IMG/VR virus record: IMGVR_UViG_3300025849_000078
Coordinates: 1 to 40,648 of that record
Origin: a virus
Strand: one strand, 5' to 3'
Length of the DNA: 40,648 nucleotides
The notes under the pieces were generated by a model, which had not been told where the DNA came from, ran no database searches, and saw nothing but the letters and a program-made list of their open reading frames with translations. Position numbers and translations under genes: made by a program. Shown here piece by piece: positions 17,534-25,116 of the stretch (position 1 is its first letter; each line of letters opens with the position of its first letter).

Positions 17534-18041
17534 TTTAATTATTACAGATGATTTCTTAGCAAATCCTGACCATGTAAGAGAACAAGTGTTAAAAATTCCT
17601 TTTGATCGAACTGGCGGATTTCCTGGAGCACGTACTGAAGGTGCTGACGAAGAATACCAAAGATATGTTCAACAAAAAATATCAGCAATAATGGGAGTTA
17701 AAATCCAAAGTTGGAAAATGGACAGTTTTTCTTTTCAGTTATGTACTGAAGAAGTTGAAACTTGGGTACATAAAGACAAAGATGCACAATGGGCAGGTGT
17801 ATTATATCTTACCCCAAATGCTCCAAAGGAAGCAGGAACAGGTATATTCACTGAACCTACACCGGGTGAATTTGAACTACAAGATGCTATTGCTAACAAA
17901 TATAACAGACTAGTACTTTATCGAGGTGATTTATTACATCGTAGTTTGTTATCTGGGTTTGGCAACAGTGTTGAAACAGGAAGATTAACACAAGTATTTT
18001 TCTTTGACATTGATGGCGACCCTGGAGGCGGATGGGAATGA
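17523..18041 (+). CDS. 2OG-Fe(II) oxygenase-like protein (DUF6445 type)
   Basis: This is a 172-residue protein. WVHKDKDAQWAGVLYLTP gives His83-x-Asp85, LVLYRGDLLHRS gives distal His139, and RLTQVFFFD gives Arg154, which is a full set of iron and 2-oxoglutarate ligands. The 'aGtGiF' loop and 'GDLLHR' match the DUF6445-like putative oxygenases seen in marine bacteria and phages. It overlaps HldD by 11 bases and the next gene by four. It belongs to a different subfamily from the 14562, 16200 and 18038 genes, so the operon collected oxygenases more than once rather than only duplicating one. The substrate is unknown. Confidence 0.65.
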   Translation: MDVNLIITDDFLANPDHVREQVLKIPFDRTGGFPGARTEGADEEYQRYVQQKISAIMGVKIQSWKMDSFSFQLCTEEVETWVHKDKDAQWAGVLYLTPNAPKEAGTGIFTEPTPGEFELQDAIANKYNRLVLYRGDLLHRSLLSGFGNSVETGRLTQVFFFDIDGDPGGGWE

Positions 18042-18676
18042 TTGTAAACGGTAAAACACAAGGCATGTGGCCTACTTGGATGTATGAAGCTAAAGTAGAA
18101 ACACATGACAAAATTTATAAAGAGTTTTTGCCTTGTTTAGATGACGATAGTTTTTTTGAGGACACCTGGATATACGGTAGTTGCCGTAGTAGCATTAGAA
18201 GTAAAAAGAATGATGCTCTGCCTTGGCAAGTATTTTTTGAAAATATAAGACCGTATACACAACAGTATTTTGATGATATGCAGCCAATGATGCCATATAG
18301 CATTAGTTGTGAAGAATTTTGGGTAAACACTTATAAAGAACACGACTATCAAGAAATACACGACCATGCATTTCCGGGACGTACAATTAGTGCTGTGTAT
18401 ATTTTAGAATTACCAGAAGGTGATGACATAGGCGGACAATTAGTTTTAGACTGTCCAAACTATAATATTATACAATCATCAGGAATGGAACAAATATTTA
18501 ATCAATGGCAGTATCAGAGATTTATTCCAGAGCTAGAGCCAGGCAAATTAATTCTGTTTCCTAGCTGGATCCCGCATTATGTTTTACCTAACAAAACAAA
18601 CAAAAGACGAGCTACAATAGCAGCAAACTTTAAAATAGAGGCGGCAAAAGATGACGAGACTGAACGGCTTAGTTAA
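18038..18676 (+). CDS. 2OG-Fe(II) oxygenase-like protein
   Basis: I prefer the ATG at 18038, which overlaps the previous stop (ATGA); an in-frame ATG six bases earlier is possible. The protein is about 212 residues. YQEIHDHAFPGRTISAVYIL, a 'GGQLVLDCP' strand, GKLILFPSWIPHYVLPN and RRATIAANFK are the same order of motifs as in the 14562 and 16200 proteins. His-Asp-His in the first motif could supply the iron pair. The N-terminus MIVNGKTQG echoes the 13921 oxygenase. It overlaps the cupin gene by 26 bases. The enzyme role is inferred from the family; the substrate is unknown. Confidence 0.65.
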   Translation: MIVNGKTQGMWPTWMYEAKVETHDKIYKEFLPCLDDDSFFEDTWIYGSCRSSIRSKKNDALPWQVFFENIRPYTQQYFDDMQPMMPYSISCEEFWVNTYKEHDYQEIHDHAFPGRTISAVYILELPEGDDIGGQLVLDCPNYNIIQSSGMEQIFNQWQYQRFIPELEPGKLILFPSWIPHYVLPNKTNKRRATIAANFKIEAAKDDETERLS

Positions 18677-19013
18677 CAAAGGTTGGGGTAGTGAAACTAT
18701 CTTTGCAACTAATGACTTATACTGTGGTAAATTACTAAACTTTAATGCAGGTGCAAAATTTAGTATGCACATGCACAAAGAAAAAGACGAAACTTGGCAT
18801 GTACTAAGTGGTAGTTTTGTTTTAAAAACAATAGATACAACTACAGCAGATACAAATGTAGAAACGCTCAATAAAGGAGATACTAAACATATACCTCCTA
18901 TGTTGCCTCATCAACTTATGTGTGTGGAAGAAGGATCTATTATTGAAGTAAGCACTCCGGATAGTGTTGAAGATAACTACCGAATCGAAAAAGGTGATAG
19001 CCAAAATGTCTAG
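18651..19013 (+). CDS. Cupin, mannose-6-phosphate-isomerase type
   Basis: This is a 120-residue single-domain cupin. KGWGSETIFATNDLYCGKLL leads into SMHMHKEKDETWHVLSGSF (cupin motif 1: two His, Glu, later His) and GDTKHIPPMLPHQLMCVEEG (motif 2 with its His). The 'K.WG.E' start and motif 1 match type II phosphomannose-isomerase-like cupins. In a sugar-nucleotide operon a role as aldose-ketose isomerase or epimerase is plausible. It is notable that no GmhA (SIS-domain isomerase) is present in the window; whether this cupin stands in for it is speculation. A second, related cupin lies on the minus strand at 26170-26529. Confidence 0.7.
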   Translation: MTRLNGLVNKGWGSETIFATNDLYCGKLLNFNAGAKFSMHMHKEKDETWHVLSGSFVLKTIDTTTADTNVETLNKGDTKHIPPMLPHQLMCVEEGSIIEVSTPDSVEDNYRIEKGDSQNV

Positions 19014-19818
19014 GACATTGTTTATCGGGTGTAGTCATAGTATGGGTTACCGAGGAGTTCTAACTGGTAAAAACAACGAAGAATCTAGTCAACCTAATAC
19101 ATGGGGACCTAATAACTACGCAGAATTTTATAGTAAAAATAATAATAAAAAATGTGTTGTAATGGCAAGCGCAGGGACAGGTAACAGAGTATATCCTAGA
19201 TTTTTAGCACATGCATTTAAAACATATAACGACATAGATGAAGTATTCATTCAAAGTACATATTGGGGTAGATTTCCTATTGTAATAAATCCAGATTTAG
19301 ATCCTACAAAAATATTTCCTACAGACTTTTTCTTACAACAAGATTCAAGTGACGAGCTTGTTGATCGTTGGAGTATTGCACTAAGCATAGATAACAAGTA
19401 CCTTGAACATTATCATAAACCTCAACCGCAAGACTGGGAAATGTTTCCTTACAATAGAGAAACAGCTCCATGGATAGCAGAACCTGACACAAGACGCAGT
19501 TCGCATTTATATTTTCAAATGTGGCATTACCAAAATACACATTTAGAACAAGAGGACTATTTCAAGGACATTGCTGTGTGTGATATGATATGTAATAACA
19601 ATAATGTGCCAATGTATGTTTGGAATATTAATAATAGGTGCTTTATACCACAAGAAACAGATAACTACTATACAAAATTAAACAAAACAAAGTTTGCAAG
19701 TCACAATGCCGAAACATTTTTTAATAAAAAGTTTGAAACATTAGACGGTGAACATTATACTGAAGAAGTACATAAACAAATTGCAGAACAGTATATACCA
19801 ATGCTAAAGGAACAATAA
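19006..19818 (+). CDS. SGNH/GDSL-like hydrolase or acyltransferase
   Basis: The start at 19006 (MSRTLFIGCSHS) gives 270 residues and overlaps the cupin by eight bases; the open frame continues upstream without a better start. GCSHS (residues 8-12) occupies the place of the GDS nucleophile block, with Cys replacing Asp, and DGEHYTEEVH near residue 247 is a good Asp-x-x-His block V. GTGNRVYPRF near residue 65 may be the block with catalytic Gly/Asn. SGNH proteins add or remove acyl groups on glycans, so acetylation of the phage-made sugar is possible. Similarity is limited to the motifs, and a purely structural or unrelated role is not excluded. Confidence 0.5.
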   Translation: MSRTLFIGCSHSMGYRGVLTGKNNEESSQPNTWGPNNYAEFYSKNNNKKCVVMASAGTGNRVYPRFLAHAFKTYNDIDEVFIQSTYWGRFPIVINPDLDPTKIFPTDFFLQQDSSDELVDRWSIALSIDNKYLEHYHKPQPQDWEMFPYNRETAPWIAEPDTRRSSHLYFQMWHYQNTHLEQEDYFKDIAVCDMICNNNNVPMYVWNINNRCFIPQETDNYYTKLNKTKFASHNAETFFNKKFETLDGEHYTEEVHKQIAEQYIPMLKEQ

Positions 19819-19819
19819 A

Positions 19820-20389
19820 ATGGAATTTACAGGAATAGAAGAATACCCAAACATATTTGAAAAAGAGTATTGCGAAGAAATTATAAAACATTTTAATGTT
19901 ATGGCACAGAGAGAAGTTGTACGTCCTAATCACGGCGAAGCAAGCAGTGACGATAGAGTAGTTTTTGATTGGGCACATACACAAAATCAATATCATTACG
20001 ACTTTGGTTTATGTGATTATTTTTATAAAAAAATGCACGAAGTTTATACTACGCAATATATAGAAAAATATACAATGTTAAAACAAAGTGAACAACATAG
20101 TCCAAAAGGGATGAGTGTACAACGCACACGGCCGCATCAAGGATATCATGCTTGGCATGCTGAAGCATCAGATCAAAGTAGTAGCACAAGGGTTGTTAAT
20201 TACATGCTATATCTCAACGATGTTGACGAAGGCGGCGAAACAGAATTCTTATATCAAGGTAAAAAAATAGCACCTGAACAAGGTAAAGTTGTAATTTTTC
20301 CTTGTGGTTTTACATTTCCTCACCGAGGCAATCCTATATATAAAGGTGAAAAATATATTATAACAGGTTGGTATACCTATGATAGATAA
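19820..20389 (+). CDS. 2OG-Fe(II) oxygenase, prolyl 4-hydroxylase-like
   Basis: This is a 189-residue protein one base after the SGNH gene. HAWHAEAS gives His113-x-Glu115, a variant of the usual HxD. NYMLYLNDVDEGGETEF is the conserved prolyl-hydroxylase strand-loop, PHRGNP holds distal His168, and KGEKYIITGWY supplies Lys178 as the 2-oxoglutarate ligand. That is a near-complete active site of the P4H-like family. Substrates in this family include prolines of proteins and free amino acids. Together with the other five oxygenase-like genes it makes oxygenation the most repeated chemistry of the operon. It overlaps the phosphatase gene by 11 bases. Confidence 0.75.
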   Translation: MEFTGIEEYPNIFEKEYCEEIIKHFNVMAQREVVRPNHGEASSDDRVVFDWAHTQNQYHYDFGLCDYFYKKMHEVYTTQYIEKYTMLKQSEQHSPKGMSVQRTRPHQGYHAWHAEASDQSSSTRVVNYMLYLNDVDEGGETEFLYQGKKIAPEQGKVVIFPCGFTFPHRGNPIYKGEKYIITGWYTYDR

Positions 20390-20975
20390 ACATAAAGTTG
20401 TAAATGCTGCACCTACACTTCCTACACGATGTGTCATAGGATTAGATCGTGATGGTGTAATTAACAGAGATCTTGGAACATATGTAAAGTCAGCAGATCA
20501 ATTTGAGCCTATTGAAGGAAGTTTAGAAGCAATAGCAAAATTACGTAGGCTTGGACATCGAATTGTAATACTTACAAATCAAGGAGGTATTGCTAAGGGC
20601 GTATTAACAAATGAACAAGTTGAATCAGTACACGAACACATGCTAAACTTATTTGGCGAAGCAGGATGTTCTAGTATTGAAGGCATATACTACAGTGAAA
20701 GTAGTTTAAAAAATGATATGTTTGCAAAGCCGAATACAGGTATGTTCAAACGCTGTGCAAAAGAAATAAAAGGTGTGAAATGGTCTCAAGGGTTTTACGT
20801 AGGCGATAAGATGTCCGATTTAAAGGCTGCTATGAAGGTTGGTGCTAGACCTGTGCTTGTAAGAACAGGTTATGGCCTAGAAACTGAAAAACAGCTAAAT
20901 AAGTATACATACAAGGATATTAAGAAGAAAGCCTATGTATTTGATAATTTAGCTGACTTTGCAGATCAGTTATAA
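20379..20975 (+). CDS. HAD phosphatase, GmhB-like (heptose-1,7-bisphosphate phosphatase)
   Basis: This is a 198-residue HAD-superfamily protein. GLDRDGVINRD holds the nucleophile Asp23 and acid/base Asp25, ILTNQGGIAKG is motif II with Thr, KPNTGMF corresponds to the GmhB 'KP.PGM' motif, and GDKMSDLKAA is motif IV. These are the GmhB/HisB-N features, and HldE and HldD in the same operon make D-glycero-manno-heptose 1,7-bisphosphate the likely substrate. The Cys-rich zinc loop of E. coli GmhB is absent (no CxH...CxC), so the copy is trimmed. It is the last cluster gene, overlapping the previous oxygenase by 11 bases. A late box lies just after it. Confidence 0.8.
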   Translation: MIDKHKVVNAAPTLPTRCVIGLDRDGVINRDLGTYVKSADQFEPIEGSLEAIAKLRRLGHRIVILTNQGGIAKGVLTNEQVESVHEHMLNLFGEAGCSSIEGIYYSESSLKNDMFAKPNTGMFKRCAKEIKGVKWSQGFYVGDKMSDLKAAMKVGARPVLVRTGYGLETEKQLNKYTYKDIKKKAYVFDNLADFADQL

Positions 20976-20981
20976 TAAATA
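20974..20981 (+). promoter_or_regulatory. Late-type promoter box AATAAATA
   Basis: It begins at the stop codon of the GmhB-like gene and lies 27 bases upstream of the ATG at 21009, with ATAGGAGAAA as leader ribosome binding site. This marks the return to virion genes after the heptose cluster. Confidence 0.5.
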
Positions 20982-21008
20982 TATATGTAATTTTTATAGG
21001 AGAAATAT

Positions 21009-21341
21009 ATGCCATATGCAGTTAAAAAACCACACCCTAGCAAAGAAGGTGTTATGCTTTACCATACGTGGGATCCAGATGGTGACGGATACGAAGAAAT
21101 TCGTAAATTCCCTGATGAAGCAAAAGCGAATGCATTTGCAGCAGAGCATGCAGGTGCAGTAGTAGAATCAATCGGATATGAAATTGACCAGACAGACGAA
21201 ATAATAGCTGAAAGATATGCAGCGTCAATAGATCCAGCAAGACCAGAAGGCAGCGTAACTCTTAGTTCAAGTACAGATTCTGATCATAGATTTGAGCCTG
21301 ATGCAATTAGAGCATTTACAGCACACGGCATTTTAGGTTAA
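21009..21341 (+). CDS. Small hypothetical virion-region protein
   Basis: This is a 110-residue acidic protein with AGGAG upstream and a late box before it. Residues near 22-31 read DPDGDGYEEI, which resembles part of an EF-hand/dockerin calcium loop, but position 12 of the loop is not acidic, so calcium binding is only a possibility. The middle is a helix rich in Ala and Glu (EAKANAFAAEHAGAV), and the C-terminal part is Ser/Asp-rich. No family is recognised. It sits 10 bases before a fibre-like gene in the same direction, so expression with virion proteins is likely. Confidence 0.6.
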   Translation: MPYAVKKPHPSKEGVMLYHTWDPDGDGYEEIRKFPDEAKANAFAAEHAGAVVESIGYEIDQTDEIIAERYAASIDPARPEGSVTLSSSTDSDHRFEPDAIRAFTAHGILG

Positions 21342-21351
21342 GGATTAATCT

Positions 21352-22614
21352 ATGGTCTTACCTGTAGCTCCCGTATTCGATAGAGTTAGATTAGTACCAC
21401 GCCCTAACGATTTTTTAAATAGAAACGTTGGTGCAAGTGGTGAGCTTTTCTACGAGAAAGAAACCAAAACTCTAAGAGTTTATAACGGACTTAGTCGAGG
21501 CGGCTTTGAAATAGTTAGTCAAGACCGGTTACGTGTTAACGCAGCGAATGCCGAAGTTGCTACAGTAAAATACAATGTTACAATTGGTAATGATGGTGTA
21601 AGTAACAAATATATATTCAATGCGGGTACAGACTATGCACCTGAATTAAATTTTGTTGTAGGATATACATATCTTTTTGATCAATCAGATCAAACAAATT
21701 TATACTATCCAAACCCAGAAGGCGGCGCAATAAATCAACATCCACTAAACTTTAGTTCAGATAATTTAAACGGAGTATTAGGTGGCGGCACAGCATATTT
21801 AGAAGGTGTAGTTTATAAACTAGAAGGATTAGAAGTTACACAAGCTCTTTACAACAGTAATTTTTCACGTGCAGTAAAACGAGAAGTACAGATTACTGTT
21901 ACATCATCAACTCCTACAGCATTATACTATTGGTGTACACAGCATCTTAATATGGGTTCTACTATTACTGTAGGACCACCAGGTGCTGGAAGTGGTGCAA
22001 GTTTAGAAGTAAGTGATACAGCACCAGATAATCCTAGTGCAGGCAGTATTTGGTACAACAGCACATCAGGATTTTTATATGTTTATATAGAAGATGCAGA
22101 CAGTAGTCAGTGGGTACAACCTGTTGCAGGTAATGTATTCAGCGGAGCGTTTACAGACTTAACAGCTACGCCAACAACACTTGCAGGGTACGGCATTACA
22201 GATGCGGCATTGTCAACAGACATACCAACAAGTTTAACAGACTTAGGAATATCTGATGGTAGTGCGACACAAGTACTTACTACAGATGGTGCAGGAAACT
22301 TTACATTTGAAGATGCAGCAGGTGGATCATCATATGATCAAAGTTTAAACACAACCGATTCAGTAACTTTTGCAAGTATTAGTTCGCCTACATTTTTAAA
22401 TAGCGGAACTGGTGTTACTAATTTAACAAGTGCAAGTACCCTAACATTACAAGCTGTAGATGTTGTAAGAGTAACAGGCTCTCCTTTTAGATTACCAAGT
22501 TTTACTACAGTAGAAAAAAGTGCCTTGAGTGCTGTTAATGGCGATATGGTATATGATAGTGATTTAAATAAAGCACAAGTTTATGAAGGCGGTGCTTGGG
22601 CGAGCTTAGTATAA
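21352..22614 (+). CDS. Fibre-like virion protein with cupredoxin-like domain
   Basis: This is a 420-residue protein with AAGGA upstream. The N-terminus has GELFYEKETKTLRVYNG, a common phage fibre adaptor motif. Residues about 75-207 look like a cupredoxin beta-sandwich: His130 (QHPLNFSS), then YYWCTQHLNMG giving Cys195, His198 and Met201, the ligand order His-Cys-His-Met of type 1 copper proteins, although spacing to Met is short. AGSIWYNSTSGFLYVYI near residue 230 is a fibre repeat also found in the sheath insertion. The C-terminus (AVNGDMVYDSDLNKAQVYEG) is a typical fibre end. Copper binding is untested; the fold may be used only structurally. Confidence 0.65.
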   Translation: MVLPVAPVFDRVRLVPRPNDFLNRNVGASGELFYEKETKTLRVYNGLSRGGFEIVSQDRLRVNAANAEVATVKYNVTIGNDGVSNKYIFNAGTDYAPELNFVVGYTYLFDQSDQTNLYYPNPEGGAINQHPLNFSSDNLNGVLGGGTAYLEGVVYKLEGLEVTQALYNSNFSRAVKREVQITVTSSTPTALYYWCTQHLNMGSTITVGPPGAGSGASLEVSDTAPDNPSAGSIWYNSTSGFLYVYIEDADSSQWVQPVAGNVFSGAFTDLTATPTTLAGYGITDAALSTDIPTSLTDLGISDGSATQVLTTDGAGNFTFEDAAGGSSYDQSLNTTDSVTFASISSPTFLNSGTGVTNLTSASTLTLQAVDVVRVTGSPFRLPSFTTVEKSALSAVNGDMVYDSDLNKAQVYEGGAWASLV

Positions 22615-25106
22615 TGAGTGAAAAAGAATACGTAGTAATTGTAAAAGCCGATGTTGATCTTGAAGCCTTTGATGCTGAAGTAGCAGCTGACACAGGTGCA
22701 GGCCAAATACCAAATCGTGCAGTAACAGTAGCAAATCCAAGAATTGGATCAAAGCGTATGACACATTGGATGCTTACAGATGCTGAAGCAGAAACTCTTG
22801 CACAAGACGACAGAGTAGTTGCTGTAGAGATTCCACCAGATCAAAGAACTGATATGGACATTGGATTGCATGCTCGACAAACAGCAGTATTTGAAAGACA
22901 ATCTGGTAACAATTCAACTTGGGTAAACTGGGGATTACGTAGATGTGATGAAGCAACAAATACGTTTGCTGATGCAACCACATTATCTGGAGACCATCTT
23001 TATGCTTTAGACGGAACAGGTGTAGACTTTATTGTACAAGATAGTGGTATACAAGCAGATCATCCTGAGTTTGCTATTCCGATTGATCCAGAATACAACA
23101 ATAGTGCAGTTAGCGATGTTGTCGGTGATGGTAGTGATTTTTTCAAACGTGAAGTTACTGTTAATGGTGTAAGAATTATGGCTGCAGGTGGAGTTGGAGG
23201 ACAAACAGCAGTGCCTGATTCATTTGTTGAAAAAGTAGCACGTATGTTTGAACTGTTTACAGATCCAACAGGCACAGATATAAACGGAACAGCACAACGA
23301 GCATTAATAAAAAATTTAAGTGGTGACACAGGAACATATCATGTAGGCAAACCAACAATACAAAGAGTAGCAAGAGGTGCTGGTGCAGACTATAGCACAA
23401 ACTTTTTAACAGATGCTGGCATTATATTTTGGAACCTAACAGACTTGTTTGACGCTACTGTTCAAAACGATATGGTGTGGTATCTAAACTCAACAGGTGG
23501 AGCACCAGGCGATGGCGATCAAGATGCACAAGAAGTTATTGAACACGTATTTCACACAATACATATGCATGGCTTAGATGCACAAACATTAAAGTTGTAT
23601 CCTTTTTTAAGTTCAGATTGGAACACTGGTCCATTGTATAATGCAATGGTAGAAGCATACGACGGCGGATTCTGGGATCCATCAGGCTACGAGCCAAGTC
23701 CGGGTGCTTTTAAAACTGATGGAGATGCATTCGAAGTGGCTGCAAAAGAGTATTTGTATCTACTAAACTTTTGTATGTTTGATTATTCAAGTCTATGGGA
23801 AGGCGGAAGCCTTAGTCCTGAATGGAGCGATAGTATGCGTACACCAGCAGGCATACAATCTAATAACCCTCTAGGTTATGCACTACACAATTCGTATATT
23901 GCTCCGGTAATTAGTAAACCAACACTTGCTACTATTAGAAATATATTCCAAGACGGAGACACAGGTGATCCAACAGTTGCAGGTGCATCAGGATACGTAG
24001 TAGACACAGGATCGAGAGTACAGCAAATTGATTGGTTTGCTGGCAGTGGAATTGTAGGCGAAACACAAGACCAAAACTTTTATACAGATTATGACGGGCA
24101 TGGCACTCATTGTGCAGGCATTGCCGCAGGTAAGACATTTGGCTGGGCAAAAAACGCAAGAATATATGCCCAAAAATTAGGTGGCTTAGAAGGTACAGCT
24201 GATCCTAATAATGGAATTAGTATTACTAACGCATTTGATTGTATTAGATTGTGGCACAATAATAAATCAGGTGCTGATGCAAACAGACCTACTGTTGTTA
24301 ACATGAGTTGGGGATATGGATTCTCAACAACATCTGATCCAACAAGCGGAACATATAGAGGCTCAGCTTGGACATATGGTGTTGATTATAGTACTCGAGC
24401 AGAGCTAGAAACAGCAACCGGCGTAGGTATTAAAAGATTAAACAGCGGAACAACTACTAGGTTGTCAACAAGAAATGCAACAGTTGATGCAGAAATAGAA
24501 GATATGGTTTCAGCAGGAATACACGTAGTAATTGCAGCTGGTAATAACTATAACAAAGTAGAAGCATTTGGTGGCACTGATTATGACAATGATGCATTAT
24601 TTGGAGCAACTACAATAAACTATCATAGAGAGTTCACACCGTATAGCTCAAATGCATACATGGTAGCTAGTTTAGATAGTACTACACAAGATGACAGCGG
24701 CACTGAAAAAGACAGAACAAGTATATTTTCAAGTAGAGGTCCAGGATGTAACATATGGGCACCGGGTTCGAATATTATGAGTGCTTGTAGCACACCATAT
24801 AACGCAAGTAAATTTGCACCAATAACATATTTTGATGATGCGAGTTTTTATCAAATGAGTATAAGTGGAACATCAATGGCGGCACCACAAGTAGCCGGTA
24901 TATTATGTTTACACTTAGAATCAGACCCAACACTTACTCCGGCACAATTAAAATCAAAAATTATAACAGATTCAAAAGATGTTGTATATAATACAGGTGT
25001 AGATAACGACTATGATCAGGTAAGTACAAGTACTTTTGGGCAAGATGCAAAAATTTTATATAGTAGATATGCAAGTGCAAATGCATTATCTATAACAACA
25101 GAATGA
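22614..25106 (+). CDS. Subtilisin-like serine protease with large insertion
   Basis: I chose the ATG at 22614, overlapping the previous stop (TAATG), giving 830 residues. The S8 triad is complete: Asp143 in VQDSGIQ, His496 in DGHGTHCAGIAAG, Ser754 in SISGTSMAAPQVAG, with oxyanion Asn644 in IAAGNN. About 350 residues separate Asp and His, where subtilases usually have a few tens; the extra segment (roughly 155-475) contains a His-rich helix EHVFHTIHMHG. There is no signal peptide. An N-terminal domain of about 100 residues could be an I9-like propeptide. It lies between two cupredoxin-bearing fibre genes, so it may be virion-borne and process fibres or degrade a host surface protein. Confidence 0.8.
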   Translation: MSEKEYVVIVKADVDLEAFDAEVAADTGAGQIPNRAVTVANPRIGSKRMTHWMLTDAEAETLAQDDRVVAVEIPPDQRTDMDIGLHARQTAVFERQSGNNSTWVNWGLRRCDEATNTFADATTLSGDHLYALDGTGVDFIVQDSGIQADHPEFAIPIDPEYNNSAVSDVVGDGSDFFKREVTVNGVRIMAAGGVGGQTAVPDSFVEKVARMFELFTDPTGTDINGTAQRALIKNLSGDTGTYHVGKPTIQRVARGAGADYSTNFLTDAGIIFWNLTDLFDATVQNDMVWYLNSTGGAPGDGDQDAQEVIEHVFHTIHMHGLDAQTLKLYPFLSSDWNTGPLYNAMVEAYDGGFWDPSGYEPSPGAFKTDGDAFEVAAKEYLYLLNFCMFDYSSLWEGGSLSPEWSDSMRTPAGIQSNNPLGYALHNSYIAPVISKPTLATIRNIFQDGDTGDPTVAGASGYVVDTGSRVQQIDWFAGSGIVGETQDQNFYTDYDGHGTHCAGIAAGKTFGWAKNARIYAQKLGGLEGTADPNNGISITNAFDCIRLWHNNKSGADANRPTVVNMSWGYGFSTTSDPTSGTYRGSAWTYGVDYSTRAELETATGVGIKRLNSGTTTRLSTRNATVDAEIEDMVSAGIHVVIAAGNNYNKVEAFGGTDYDNDALFGATTINYHREFTPYSSNAYMVASLDSTTQDDSGTEKDRTSIFSSRGPGCNIWAPGSNIMSACSTPYNASKFAPITYFDDASFYQMSISGTSMAAPQVAGILCLHLESDPTLTPAQLKSKIITDSKDVVYNTGVDNDYDQVSTSTFGQDAKILYSRYASANALSITTE

Positions 25107-25116
25107 AGGTAGTAAT

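Noticed and set aside
21030-21105. EF-hand in the 110-residue protein (DPDGDGYEEI)
   Set aside because: Loop position 12 is not acidic and flanking helices are unclear, so I report it only as a resemblance.
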